A DNA stretch of 64,000 nt. It comes from Betaproteobacteria bacterium (lineage in GTDB: Bacteria; Pseudomonadota; Gammaproteobacteria; Burkholderiales; SG8-39). Positions 12,731-22,102 of this stretch are shown here, in pieces. Location of the stretch: positions 62,001 to 126,000 of the forward strand of contig JACPYS010000006.1 in NCBI GenBank assembly GCA_016195915.1, given 5' to 3'. Made by a program: the position numbers and the translations under genes. The notes beneath the pieces were generated by a model. That model had not been told where the DNA came from, searched no databases, and was given only the letters and a program-made list of their open reading frames with translations. Every line of letters starts with the position of its first letter. Positions within the stretch are counted from its first letter, which is position 1.

Positions 12731-14032
12731 ATGACTGAATCCCCAGTGGCAACGGAAAAATGGGCTGCGTCAGTGCCGGGATACGCGCCCGATGGCCTGA
12801 TGGCCTGCCATGCCTGCGACGGCGTGCATCGCATCGTGCCGGTTCCGGAGCGCGCCAAGGCGCTTTGCCGGCGCTGCGGTTCGCTTCTTTACCGCAACAT
12901 GCCCAGGAGTCTCGACCACTCCACCGCACTCTATCTCGCGGTGTTCATCCTGTTCCTGCTCGCGAACACGTTCCCGTTCGTGGCACTCCAGTATGGCGAC
13001 CGCGTAGAGCAGAGCCTGCTCATCTCGGGGGGATGGGCTCTGCAAAGGGCCGGCATGGAGGAACTCGGGCTGCTGGTGCTCCTCACCAGCGTCGTGTTTC
13101 CGTTCCTGACGATGTGCGGGATGCTCTACCTCCTGCTTCCGCTGCGTTTCGGCGTTCGGCCTCCCTGGATGACGCCGGTATGGAAGATGGTGCGAGCCCT
13201 CACCCCCTGGAGCCTGATTGGCGTCTTCATGCTGGGGCTGCTGGTTTCGGTGGTCAAGCTTCAGGACCTTGCGGCCATCATTCCTGGCGTTGCGTTCTAC
13301 GCCTTCATCGGGTTGCTCGTGGTGTCGGCCGCCGCCGTCGCGAGTTTCGACCCGGCCGTGCTCTGGCCGCGGATGGGTCCGGTCGTCGAAAGTGATGCGC
13401 TCAGTGCATCGGCGGACAGCGCCGCGGCGATGGGCTACGCGGCTTGTCACGCCTGCGACCTCCTCGTGCGGCGCCCGGCCGGCGGGGCGCGTTGGGTCTG
13501 TCCTCGCTGCGGCAGCGCCGTGCATGGCATGCGCATCGCCGACAGCCTTTCGCGCACCTGGGGCTTGCTGACCGCGGCGGTCCTGCTTCTCGTGCCGGCG
13601 AACCTCTTTCCCGTGATGACCGTGACCCGCTTCGGACAGGGCGAACCGAGCACGATACTGTCGGGCGTGGTACATCTGGTCGAAGACGGGGCCTGGCCCC
13701 TGGGCCTGCTCGTGTTCTTCGCCAGCTTCATTGTCCCGATCAGAAAGATCGCGGCACTGGTGTACCTTCTCGTCACCGTGCAGCGCGGCTCGCCCCGGCG
13801 CTTGCGCGACCGGACGCTGCTCTACCGCGTGACGGAAGCGGTCGGAGCCTGGTCGATGATCGACATTTTCCTGGTGGGCATCCTGGTCGCGCTGGTGCGA
13901 ATGGACGGTCTTGCGGTGGTGTACCCCGGCATCGGCGCGACGTTTTTCGGTGCGGCAGTGGTGCTCACCATGATGGCGGCGCACGCGTTCGATCCACGAC
14001 TGGTCTGGGACCGCGCCGGGAGCAGGGCATGA
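12731..14032 (+). CDS. pqiA: Paraquat-inducible protein A, integral membrane protein
   Basis: The protein has 433 residues with two homologous halves, each opening with a zinc-ribbon-like pair of CxxC motifs (CHACD...CRRCG at about 26-60; CHACD...CPRCG at about 238-263) followed by about four membrane helices. PqiA sits in the inner membrane and works with the MCE protein PqiB, probably in lipid transport between membranes and envelope stress resistance. It is the first gene of a five-gene run; its stop overlaps the pqiB start (ATGA). Confidence 0.93.
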   Translation: MTESPVATEKWAASVPGYAPDGLMACHACDGVHRIVPVPERAKALCRRCGSLLYRNMPRSLDHSTALYLAVFILFLLANTFPFVALQYGDRVEQSLLISGGWALQRAGMEELGLLVLLTSVVFPFLTMCGMLYLLLPLRFGVRPPWMTPVWKMVRALTPWSLIGVFMLGLLVSVVKLQDLAAIIPGVAFYAFIGLLVVSAAAVASFDPAVLWPRMGPVVESDALSASADSAAAMGYAACHACDLLVRRPAGGARWVCPRCGSAVHGMRIADSLSRTWGLLTAAVLLLVPANLFPVMTVTRFGQGEPSTILSGVVHLVEDGAWPLGLLVFFASFIVPIRKIAALVYLLVTVQRGSPRRLRDRTLLYRVTEAVGAWSMIDIFLVGILVALVRMDGLAVVYPGIGATFFGAAVVLTMMAAHAFDPRLVWDRAGSRA

Positions 14033-15699
14033 GCGAAGCTGCTCTGGAGCCCGTGGTTCGCGAGCGCGCGGGACCTTCTCTCGTCTGGCTGATTCCGATT
14101 CTGACCGCCGTGATCGGGGTCTGGCTGATCGTACACACGCTCACGGACCGGGGGCCGTTGGTCACGATCACGTTTCGGACCGCGGAGGGCATCGAGGTCG
14201 ACAAGACGCGCGTCAAGTACAAGAGCCTCAGCATCGGCCTGGTCGAGGGCGTGCGTTTCAGCCCGGATTTTTCGCGTGTCGAGGTGCGCGCCCGGCTTAA
14301 CAAGGAGGCGGGTCACTTCCTGCGACGCGACACGCGTTTCTGGGTGGTGAGGCCGACGTTGAGCGCTCGCGGCATATCCGGCCTCGGTACGCTGCTGTCG
14401 GGGGCCTACATCGAGATCGAGCCCGGGCAAGGGGCTCCGCAGGCGCTGTTTGCAGGCCTCGAGACTCCTCCGGTGGTGCACTCCGATATCGCCGGAAAGC
14501 GGATCACGTTGATGGCGCGCAAGCTCGGTTCGATCGACCGCGGTTCACTCGTCCACTATCAGGGTATCGTCGCCGGCGAGGTGCTCGGCTACGAGATCGC
14601 AAATGACTACCGCAATGTGCTGGTCTACGCATTCGTAAAGGCACCGTTTGACGCACTGGTGCGCAGCAACACCCGCTTTTGGAGCGCAAGCGGCATCGAT
14701 CTCTCCGCGGGGCCGGACGGGCTGCGCGTGAAGACGGAATCCCTGCAGGCGCTCGTGTTCGGCGGAATCGCCTTCGACACGCCCGACCCGCAGGACGCGG
14801 GCGTCGAGGACATCGCCGGCCTGGTGTTCACGCTGCACGACGATCTCAAGTCGATCCAGGAGCAGTCCTACGCGAGCAAGATCCGCTACGTGCTGTTCTT
14901 CGAGGATTCGGTGCGCGGCCTCACCGTCGGTGCGCCGGTGGAGTTCAAGGGCATCAAGGTGGGGTCGGTCATCGACCTGCGTCTGGAGTACGACGAGCGA
15001 AATTCGGCATTCCGCATTCCTGTGATGATCGAGATCGAGCCCGAACGGATCGTCGAGCGCGGCGAGCGCATGAAACGGGCTCCACGGGAAGCGTTCCAGG
15101 CGCTGGTTAAGCGGGGCCTTCGCGCGCGGCTGCAGACCGGCAGTCTGCTGACCGGCCAACTGTACGTGGACCTCGACATGCAGCCGAAGTCGCCGCTGCG
15201 GCTCGCCAATGCGAGCCGTGCCGAGCCGGAACTGCCCACGGTCCAGGGGAATTTCGACCAGATGACGGTCTCGGTGAAAGGCATCCTCGAGAAACTCGAG
15301 AAGCTCGACTTGGCCGCGATCGGCGCAGATCTTCAGGGGACTTTGAAGGGCACCAATGCGATCGCCAACGCGCCGGCGCTGGAGTCCTCGCTCGCGGACC
15401 TGGCCGGCTCGCTCGCGAACATGCGAAGCATTCTGCGCAAGGTCGACAGCCGCGCGGAACCGCTCACCGCGAATCTCGAACAGGCGCTGGCCGCCGCGCG
15501 CGAAGCTCTGGAGAAATCGAAGGCAACGATGGCATTGGTCGACGGCGCTCTCGCTCCCGAATCGCCGCTGCACGATCACGCAGTCAGGCTTGCACAGGAA
15601 CTCGCAGCCACCGCACGCTCGATCCGGAGCCTGGTCGACATGCTGGAGCGCAACCCGCAATCCCTGCTGTTCGGCAAGAAACCCCCGGGAGAACAGTGA
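14029..15699 (+). CDS. pqiB: Paraquat-inducible protein B, MCE-domain lipid-transport protein
   Basis: The protein has 556 residues: one N-terminal membrane helix (about 16-36), then three MCE/MlaD domains, beginning at about 43, 160 and 285, and a C-terminal helical region (about 415-550). In E. coli, PqiB hexamers form a needle-like channel across the periplasm. The order and length match PqiB. ATG 14029 overlaps the pqiA stop and the gene's own stop overlaps pqiC. Confidence 0.93.
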   Translation: MSEAALEPVVRERAGPSLVWLIPILTAVIGVWLIVHTLTDRGPLVTITFRTAEGIEVDKTRVKYKSLSIGLVEGVRFSPDFSRVEVRARLNKEAGHFLRRDTRFWVVRPTLSARGISGLGTLLSGAYIEIEPGQGAPQALFAGLETPPVVHSDIAGKRITLMARKLGSIDRGSLVHYQGIVAGEVLGYEIANDYRNVLVYAFVKAPFDALVRSNTRFWSASGIDLSAGPDGLRVKTESLQALVFGGIAFDTPDPQDAGVEDIAGLVFTLHDDLKSIQEQSYASKIRYVLFFEDSVRGLTVGAPVEFKGIKVGSVIDLRLEYDERNSAFRIPVMIEIEPERIVERGERMKRAPREAFQALVKRGLRARLQTGSLLTGQLYVDLDMQPKSPLRLANASRAEPELPTVQGNFDQMTVSVKGILEKLEKLDLAAIGADLQGTLKGTNAIANAPALESSLADLAGSLANMRSILRKVDSRAEPLTANLEQALAAAREALEKSKATMALVDGALAPESPLHDHAVRLAQELAATARSIRSLVDMLERNPQSLLFGKKPPGEQ

Positions 15700-16301
15700 C
15701 GATGCCGCGCCTCCACTTGATCGCAGCTGCCGCGTTCCTCACTCTCTCGTGCGGGTGTTCCTCGACGCCGGCGATCCGCTACTACGTCCTGAGTCCGACG
15801 GCGGAGGCCCCGGCCCGCCGGGCGGCGCCGGTCGCGGTGATCATCACCGATCTCCGCCTGCCGCAGTATCTCGAGCGGTCCCAGATCGTGACGCGCGGCG
15901 GCGACCACCGGCTGCAGATCTCCGAATACGAGCTGTGGGCGGGCAACCTGCGAGAGGACATGACCCGCGTCCTGGCGGAGAATCTCGGCCGGCTCCTTGC
16001 GAGCGACCGCGTCATCTCGGCGCCACACAATCTGCGGCTGAAGCCCGATTACCGCGTAGAGGTCGAAGTGCTGCGTTTCGAGCGAGAATCCGGCGGGCGC
16101 GTCGGACTCTCGGCGCGCTGGTGGCTCACGCGCGGGTCGGACGCCGCGCTCCTCACCAGTTCAGGTGAAATGCTGTTCGGGGCGCCGCTCGGCGAAAATG
16201 CCTCGTATGATGCTCTGGTTGCCTCGATGAGCTCGGTCTACGGCGAACTCGCGCAGGCAATTGCGCGCAGCATCCGGTCCCGCGGGGTGGAGGGCTCATG
16301 A
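15696..16301 (+). CDS. pqiC: PqiC/YmbA-type outer-membrane lipoprotein
   Basis: The protein has 201 residues with a lipoprotein signal (LTLSCGCSS) and the ABC-type auxiliary transport component fold: IRYYVLSP near the start and VAVIITDLRLPQYLERSQIV. PqiC anchors the PqiB needle at the outer membrane. The GTG start overlaps the pqiB stop (GTGA); an ATG two codons later is an alternative. It is followed by a LolA-like gene with a 4-base overlap. Confidence 0.88.
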   Translation: MTMPRLHLIAAAAFLTLSCGCSSTPAIRYYVLSPTAEAPARRAAPVAVIITDLRLPQYLERSQIVTRGGDHRLQISEYELWAGNLREDMTRVLAENLGRLLASDRVISAPHNLRLKPDYRVEVEVLRFERESGGRVGLSARWWLTRGSDAALLTSSGEMLFGAPLGENASYDALVASMSSVYGELAQAIARSIRSRGVEGS

Positions 16302-17029
16302 ACCACCGCGCAGGCGCCGCGCTGTTCGTCGTGCTGGCTTGCCTCTCTGCGCGGGCCGAGGCGCAAAGCGGCCGCGAGTTGATCGAGGCGTCGCTGCGGC
16401 GGCACGCGCAGCCCCCCTACGTCTACGAGGAACAGGCCCTGGTGTTGAGCGACCGGCTGGGTCAGCACACGGTGCGCACCGCGCGGTATTACGCGCGGCG
16501 CGATGAAAGCGGGAGCAAGAGTTTGCTCATGATTGAAACGCCGGCGGAATCGCGAGGTACGGCGGTATTCATCACGCGCGATGTGCACGGCGGGGAGCGC
16601 CGGGGCGCGGACGCCTCGGTTCCGGTATTCGGCTCCGAGTTCTCCGTCGCCGACCTGGAGGGGGAGCAGCCCGAGTACTTCCGCTACGAACGAGACGACG
16701 ATAATGACCTCGATCGCGTGCCGCATTTCGTGCTGCATGTGTTGCCACTGGACGAAACCGTCGCGCGCGCCACGGGATACGGCGAGCGGCGGATCTATCT
16801 GAGGAAGGACAACCTGTTCGTCAGCCGCATCGATTACCATGACCGGCAGGGACGCCTCGCGAGGCGTCAGACCTTCCGGGATCCCCGGCCCGATGAATCC
16901 GGCGCCTGGCGCGCTGGCATGATTCTCATGGAGAATCTGAGCGACGGCCGGCGCACCCTGCTCAAGGTCGATCGCAGGGTCCACTCGCCGGATTACGTTC
17001 CGGCTGCGGTATTCGCGGGCCGGCCATGA
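16298..17029 (+). CDS. Periplasmic LolA-like outer-membrane lipoprotein-sorting protein
   Basis: The protein has 243 residues with a signal peptide (about 1-22, ending AEAQ) and a beta-rich body with YVYEEQALVL, PAESRGTAVFI and RKDNLFVSRIDYHDRQGRL, matching the LolA-like family (the uncharacterised branch usually encoded next to RND transporters). The fold binds a lipid or acyl chain in a hydrophobic cavity. It overlaps pqiC and the RND gene by 4 bases each, so it likely hands lipid between these machines. It is not the housekeeping LolA of lipoprotein sorting. Confidence 0.8.
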   Translation: MNHRAGAALFVVLACLSARAEAQSGRELIEASLRRHAQPPYVYEEQALVLSDRLGQHTVRTARYYARRDESGSKSLLMIETPAESRGTAVFITRDVHGGERRGADASVPVFGSEFSVADLEGEQPEYFRYERDDDNDLDRVPHFVLHVLPLDETVARATGYGERRIYLRKDNLFVSRIDYHDRQGRLARRQTFRDPRPDESGAWRAGMILMENLSDGRRTLLKVDRRVHSPDYVPAAVFAGRP

Positions 17030-19839
17030 GCGAACCCCCGCGCGAGCCGCTGAGCCTGTTGCAGCGCTTCCTGCGGCTCGGCGCGGATCATCCCGTACCG
17101 AGTCTGGCGTTCCTGCTCGCGGCGAGTCTGGTGGCAGCTCTCGGGCTGCCGCGCGTCACGATCGACACGGGTTTCGAGCGGCTGGTGCCCAGGGACGACC
17201 CTGACCGTCAGGCCTACCTGCGCGTGGCGCGAGAGTTCGGCTCCGATAACCGCACCTTCGTGTATCTGAGGGATACGCAGCTGTGGACCCCTGGGAAGCT
17301 GCTCGCGCTGGAGCACCTGCACGATGAACTGACGCAGCTACCCTTTGTGGAGCGCGTCGACGACCTGTTCACGTCGCGAACCGTGCGCAGCGTCGAGGGC
17401 CAGCTCCACGCGCGGCCGCTGCTAGTCGCCGCGCCGACCGACGCGCAGGGCGCCGAGCGCGCGCGCCGCGCCGCGCTCGAAGATCCGATCGCCGCGCGCA
17501 ACATCATCAGCGCCGATGGCAACGCGCTCGCCATCGGCATTTCGGTGCGCGAGCGTTTCGAAGGTCCGGGCGGGATGGATGTGAACGAGACGCTGGAGCG
17601 GGTGCTGGCACCCGCGCGCGCGCAGTTTCCCACTCTGGTACAAGTGGGGCCGCCGCGCATCGAGGCCGAGATCCGGCAAACCCTTGCGCGCGACATGCGA
17701 GTGCTTGTACCGGCTTCCGCGCTGTTGCTCGCGCTGACCGTTTTCGGGTTTTGCCGCAGCGTTTTCGCCGCCGTCATGCCGCTCGCCGTCGGGGCGCTCA
17801 GCCTGTTGTGGACCTTCGGAATGATGGGCTTGGCGGGCATTCCCGTGAGTATCCTGTCCGCGATGCTTCCTTCGCTGGTGGTGGTGATTGGCGCCACCGA
17901 GATCATGCGCATGATCTCCGGTTACTACCACGGCCTGCAGCTGGCCACGGAGCGGCACGCGGTGCCTGACCGCGCGCGCGCCACGGAGTTCATGGTCCGC
18001 AATCTCGGCGCGCCGGCCGTTCTCACGGTGTTGACGACGGCGCTCGGGTTCGCGAGCAACGCCTTCGCGGGCATCGCGATCATCCGCGATTTTGGCTTTG
18101 CCGCCGCGTTCGCCATCCTCTCCAACGGGCTGATCACGGTCCTGCTGGTGCCCGTGCTCTACGCGGCGCTCGGACCGCGCAGCGGGCGGCCGCTCAGGTT
18201 CGCCGCTTCGGGCGGGTTTTCCGCGCTGGCGGCGCGCGCCATCGGCGTAATGCGCCATCGACTGACGCTCTGGGTGCTCGCCCTCGCCGCCGTGCTATGC
18301 GTGGTATTCGTGCAGCAGGCCTCCAGCCTGTACGTCACCAACGAGCCGCTCACGTTCTTCCGCCCGGAGCGCCCCCTGGTTCAGGCGGCCGAGCGCATGC
18401 ACGTGGAGATCGCGGGCATGAAGCTCTTCTACATCTCGCTCGACGCCAATTCCGAGGGCGCCTTCCGCGATCCCGCAAACCTTCAGCGGCTCGCCGATAT
18501 CCAGGCCTTCATCGCCAAACAGCAGATTTTCGATCGGAGCTCTTCGCTCGCGGACGTCGTGTCCCAGGCGAACCAGGAAGCCGGCGGCAGGCGGGCCGAC
18601 GCCTACCGCGTTCCACCGACGCGCAAGCTGGTCGCCCAATACCTGCTGCTGCACCCGCCCCGCGATCTCGAGCCCTATGTGAGCCAGGACTTCCGGCGCG
18701 CCAACATCGTGGTGCGGCACAATGTGCGGGACTCGTCCACGTTGAACCATCACGTCCGCGAGCTGCGCCAGGCCGTCGGGCATTACGCCGGTCCGGACAT
18801 GGCCACGGCGGTCGTCGGCGAGAATCTGCTGATCAACGCTGCCGCGGACCGGCTGCTGGAGGGCCAAGCGGTCGCGTTCGCCGCGCTCCTCGCCGTCGTG
18901 TTCATCGTCATGTCGCTGATGTTCACCTCGGTCAAGGGCGGGTTCATCGCCCTGGTGCCGAGCGTGATACCGATCCTCATGATTCTCGGGGTCATGCGGG
19001 TCCTCGAGATTCCGATCAACGCCGGCACGGTGATGGTGGCCGTCATCGCCATCGGCATCGCGATCGACGGCACCATCCACCTGTTCTCGCGCTACAGCGA
19101 GCTCTGCCGCAGCGCCTCGAACTACGACGAGGCTGTGATCGAGACCGTCAAGGACGAGGCCGCGCCGGTGATCGCAGTCAGCCTGGCACTGGCGATGGGC
19201 TTCGGCGTGCTGCTGCTTTCGGAGTTCGCGCTGATTGCGCAGTTCGGCGCGCTGGCCGCCGCCACCATGCTGTTCTCGATCTTCGCGAACCTCCTGATCA
19301 CGCCGCTCGTGATGTCCCGCATCCGCCTCGTCGGGCTGTATGAAATCCTCGCCATGTCGATGCAGCGCGAGGCGCTCGAGGGCAGCCCGTTGTTCCACGG
19401 GATGACCGGCTACCAGATTCGCAAGACGATCCTGATTTCCGAACTGCGCGAGCACCGCGACGGCGAGCGCCTCATCGTGCAGGGTACCGTCGGGCGCAGC
19501 ATGTACATCGTGGTGCGCGGCCAGCTCGAGGTCGTACGCCGCGATCCACACGGTGAGCGGCGCCTCGCCACGCTCGGCCCGGGGGACGTGGTCGGTGAGA
19601 TCGGGTTTGTGCGCGCAACGCACCGGACGGCCGACGTGCGCGCGCTCGGTGCGGTCTCGGTACTGGTGTTCGACCACGACCGGCTGGAAAAGGACCTGGT
19701 GTTTTTCCCGCACATCATGGCGAAGCTCAATTTCAACATCAGCGGCATTCTGGGCAAGCGGCTCGCGGAGCTCGTGGAAGCGCACCAGTCGCCGCCGCCG
19801 TCCCGGCCGCCCGCCGTCGCACCAGGCGAAGACGGCTGA
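17026..19839 (+). CDS. RND/MMPL-family transporter with C-terminal cyclic-nucleotide-binding domain
   Basis: The protein has 937 residues. The RND fold is repeated twice: helix 1, a large periplasmic loop, then a helix bundle at about 225-390, and again with helix 7 near 410, a second loop, and helices at about 615-770. It is of the MMPL/HpnN-like lipid exporter type. Residues about 800-915 form a cNMP-binding domain (SMYIVVRGQLEVV, LGPGDVVGEIGF, then HRTADVRA, which retains the Glu and Arg of the phosphate cassette). Substrate is unknown; the operon context suggests envelope lipid. Fusion to a nucleotide sensor suggests transport gated by cAMP, cGMP or another ligand (inference). Confidence 0.88.
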   Translation: MSEPPREPLSLLQRFLRLGADHPVPSLAFLLAASLVAALGLPRVTIDTGFERLVPRDDPDRQAYLRVAREFGSDNRTFVYLRDTQLWTPGKLLALEHLHDELTQLPFVERVDDLFTSRTVRSVEGQLHARPLLVAAPTDAQGAERARRAALEDPIAARNIISADGNALAIGISVRERFEGPGGMDVNETLERVLAPARAQFPTLVQVGPPRIEAEIRQTLARDMRVLVPASALLLALTVFGFCRSVFAAVMPLAVGALSLLWTFGMMGLAGIPVSILSAMLPSLVVVIGATEIMRMISGYYHGLQLATERHAVPDRARATEFMVRNLGAPAVLTVLTTALGFASNAFAGIAIIRDFGFAAAFAILSNGLITVLLVPVLYAALGPRSGRPLRFAASGGFSALAARAIGVMRHRLTLWVLALAAVLCVVFVQQASSLYVTNEPLTFFRPERPLVQAAERMHVEIAGMKLFYISLDANSEGAFRDPANLQRLADIQAFIAKQQIFDRSSSLADVVSQANQEAGGRRADAYRVPPTRKLVAQYLLLHPPRDLEPYVSQDFRRANIVVRHNVRDSSTLNHHVRELRQAVGHYAGPDMATAVVGENLLINAAADRLLEGQAVAFAALLAVVFIVMSLMFTSVKGGFIALVPSVIPILMILGVMRVLEIPINAGTVMVAVIAIGIAIDGTIHLFSRYSELCRSASNYDEAVIETVKDEAAPVIAVSLALAMGFGVLLLSEFALIAQFGALAAATMLFSIFANLLITPLVMSRIRLVGLYEILAMSMQREALEGSPLFHGMTGYQIRKTILISELREHRDGERLIVQGTVGRSMYIVVRGQLEVVRRDPHGERRLATLGPGDVVGEIGFVRATHRTADVRALGAVSVLVFDHDRLEKDLVFFPHIMAKLNFNISGILGKRLAELVEAHQSPPPSRPPAVAPGEDG

Positions 19840-19866
19840 GAGCTGCGCGAGCGGTTCGTACCAGGG

Positions 19867-20790
19867 TTAGACCTGCGTCTTCGCCACCTGCGCGGCTAGC
19901 GCCTGCATGCGCTCCGCAATCGACTTGAGCAGGGACGCGCCGAACAGCGGCTTCGCCTTCACCAGCGCAAGGAAGTCGTTTCGTCCGATGGCGAGCAACT
20001 GGCAATCGGTCTCGGCAACGGCCGTGGCCGCGCGCGCAGATCGATCCACCAGCGCCAACTCGCCGAACGCGCCGCCGGGCGGAATGTGCTCGACCACCTG
20101 ATCGTTGACGGAGATCGCAACACGGCCTTCGCGCACTACGTACATCGATACGCCTACGGTGCCCGCGGCAACGATGACCTTGCCCGCCGGAACCGCCACC
20201 GGCGGGCGATCCGCCAGATGTTTCGAAAGTTCGGCGAGCAATTTCCTGTCAAACACCGAGCTGCGGTCCGCAGGCCCGCCTGCGGAAGCCGCGGCACCGA
20301 GCCTGGCGAGGCTCTGGCGCAGGCGACTGACCATGATGCTCATCAGCATCAGCGCAAACTCCGGCGCCTTGCCGAGCGCGGCGTGGAACTGCTTCTCGTC
20401 GAGCGATAACACGATGCAGTCGATCTTCGCCAGCGCGGTCGCACTCCTGGGAAGGCCCGCGATCACCGCCAACTCGCCGAAGATTTCACCTTTCCTGACG
20501 ATGCCGAAGAACTTGTTGTTGATCATCAGACCCACTTCGCCCTCGATCAACAGGTACATCCGGTCGCCCTTCGAGAACAGCCCGCCGGACTTCTCGTTTG
20601 CGACGAAGATCGGTTTGCCCGCGGGCTTTTTCTCGGCAGTTCCCGCGGACTTGAAGAAATTCAGCGCGACTGTCGGATCGTAGAGCGAACTCTGGGCAAC
20701 GGCCTGGGCGCTGCTACGCTCCGCCGCCGCGGGCGCGGCAGGACGTGGTGCGGGCGCCGGCGGGCTTTGGGAAAAGTCGAGATCGTCCAT
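19867..20790 (-). CDS. Protein with two cyclic-nucleotide-binding domains
   Basis: The protein has 307 residues from ATG 20790. A Pro/Ala-rich start is followed by two cNMP-binding domains (about 45-155 and 180-295). Domain 1 shows YLLIEGEVGLM, GEIFGELAVI and LPRSATA; domain 2 shows MYVVREGRVAIS, GGAFGELALV and ARAATA, so both keep the Glu-Arg phosphate-binding pair. No DNA-binding helix-turn-helix or enzymatic domain is present, so it is probably a cytoplasmic sensor or adaptor. It converges on the RND-cNMP gene (27 bases between stops). Confidence 0.8.
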   Translation of the reverse strand: MDDLDFSQSPPAPAPRPAAPAAAERSSAQAVAQSSLYDPTVALNFFKSAGTAEKKPAGKPIFVANEKSGGLFSKGDRMYLLIEGEVGLMINNKFFGIVRKGEIFGELAVIAGLPRSATALAKIDCIVLSLDEKQFHAALGKAPEFALMLMSIMVSRLRQSLARLGAAASAGGPADRSSVFDRKLLAELSKHLADRPPVAVPAGKVIVAAGTVGVSMYVVREGRVAISVNDQVVEHIPPGGAFGELALVDRSARAATAVAETDCQLLAIGRNDFLALVKAKPLFGASLLKSIAERMQALAAQVAKTQV

Positions 20791-20919
20791 TTTCAGTGTG
20801 GGAGCGGGGAAGTGGGATTCTGCACCGTTCGCGACTTCCGCGACAAGCCCCGCGGCCCGGTGCCGGCCGGGCATTGCCCGTGAGTTGGAAACGTGGTGGA
20901 ATTGACGCGTCACAAGATC

Positions 20920-21225
20920 ATGCAAACCGCGTTCGATTTCGATTTCTGGTCAGACCTCGCGAAGCGCGATCCAGAGGGGTTTTTTCGCATGCGCAATGCA
21001 GCCATTCGCGCGCTGATTGCTTCGCGGCCGGAACACGCCGAACGGGGCATGCAACTGCAGGCCAGCATCGACGCGATGCGTGCCACAGCGGGTTCGCCGA
21101 GCGCCGCCCTGCGCGGAATATTCGGCATGCTGGGCGACTATCTCGCGGCACTCAACAACAGCATCGAGGTCGCGGCGGGCGGGGTCCGGAAACTGGAGCG
21201 GTTGCGCAACCAGCTTCCGAAGTAG
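20920..21225 (+). CDS. DUF3135-family small protein
   Basis: About 101 residues (111 if GTG 20893 is used). FDFDFWSDLAKRDPEGFFRMR and AALIASRPE-like segments match the DUF3135 family of proteobacteria, whose function is unknown. It is helical, with no membrane segment or signal peptide. It lies alone between a divergent cNMP protein and convergent suhB. Confidence 0.65.
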   Translation: MQTAFDFDFWSDLAKRDPEGFFRMRNAAIRALIASRPEHAERGMQLQASIDAMRATAGSPSAALRGIFGMLGDYLAALNNSIEVAAGGVRKLERLRNQLPK

Positions 21226-21236
21226 GCATCGCGCCA

Positions 21237-22058
21237 TTACGGCGCCTCAAGCGCCACCGCGGCGCCGTGCGCCGGTTGCGCGCACAGAACCTCGAGCAGT
21301 TGCGCGTATACCTTCGGCGTTCCCGCGACAATGTCGCCGCTTTCCATGAAACCGGGCCCGCCCCCGAAGTCCCCGACCAGGCCGCCAGCTTCCTGGATCA
21401 GCAGGGCGCCCCCCGCCATATCCCACTTGGACAGCCCCATTTCCCAGAAGCAATCGAGCCGCCCGGCGGCGACGTAGGCGAGATCGAGTGCCGCTGCGCC
21501 CGCGCGCCGTACCCCGGCGCTCGAGGTCAGGACGGTGCGCAAGGTCGCCATGTACGGGTCGAGGCGCGAGAGTTCCTTGAACGGAAAGCCGGTGCCGACC
21601 AGGGCATCACGCAAATGGGTGCGCGACGAAACGCGGATGCGGCGGTCATTGAGGAAGGCGCCGCGGCCGCGCGTGGCGGTGAATAGTTCGTCTTTCACGG
21701 GATCGAATACGACGGCCTGGGTAAGTTCGCTGCGGTGCTGTATTCCGATCGAAACGCAATACTGCGGGAATCCGTGGATGAAGTTGGTGGTGCCGTCGAG
21801 CGGGTCGATGATCCAAGTGGTTTCGGAGCGCCCCGCGCCGCCGCTCTCGCCCGATTCCTCCGCCAGAATGGCGTGGTCCGGGTAGGATTTGCGGATCACG
21901 TCGATGATGGCGCTTTCCGCCGCCTGGTCGACCTCGGTGACGAAATCGTTTGCGCGTTTGGTGCGCACTTCACGCCCGCCGCCCGCAAGTTCCGCGCGAT
22001 TGATGATCGAACCGGCGCGCCGGGCCGCGCGCACGGCGATGTTGAGAAGGGGATGCAC
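21237..22058 (-). CDS. suhB: Inositol-1-monophosphatase SuhB
   Basis: The protein has 273 residues from GTG 22058. It is a Mg-dependent, Li-sensitive phosphatase of the IMPase family, which in gammaproteobacteria also takes part in Nus-factor antitermination of rRNA. Motifs: [23 protein letters not shown] and [11 protein letters not shown] carry the metal ligands. It is divergent from trmJ with about 45 bases between, a typical betaproteobacterial arrangement. Confidence 0.92.
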   Translation of the reverse strand: MHPLLNIAVRAARRAGSIINRAELAGGGREVRTKRANDFVTEVDQAAESAIIDVIRKSYPDHAILAEESGESGGAGRSETTWIIDPLDGTTNFIHGFPQYCVSIGIQHRSELTQAVVFDPVKDELFTATRGRGAFLNDRRIRVSSRTHLRDALVGTGFPFKELSRLDPYMATLRTVLTSSAGVRRAGAAALDLAYVAAGRLDCFWEMGLSKWDMAGGALLIQEAGGLVGDFGGGPGFMESGDIVAGTPKVYAQLLEVLCAQPAHGAAVALEAP

Positions 22059-22102
22059 GATGAATGTTTGATGCGGCAGGACCGGGTAGGCGGGTATTCT
22101 AT

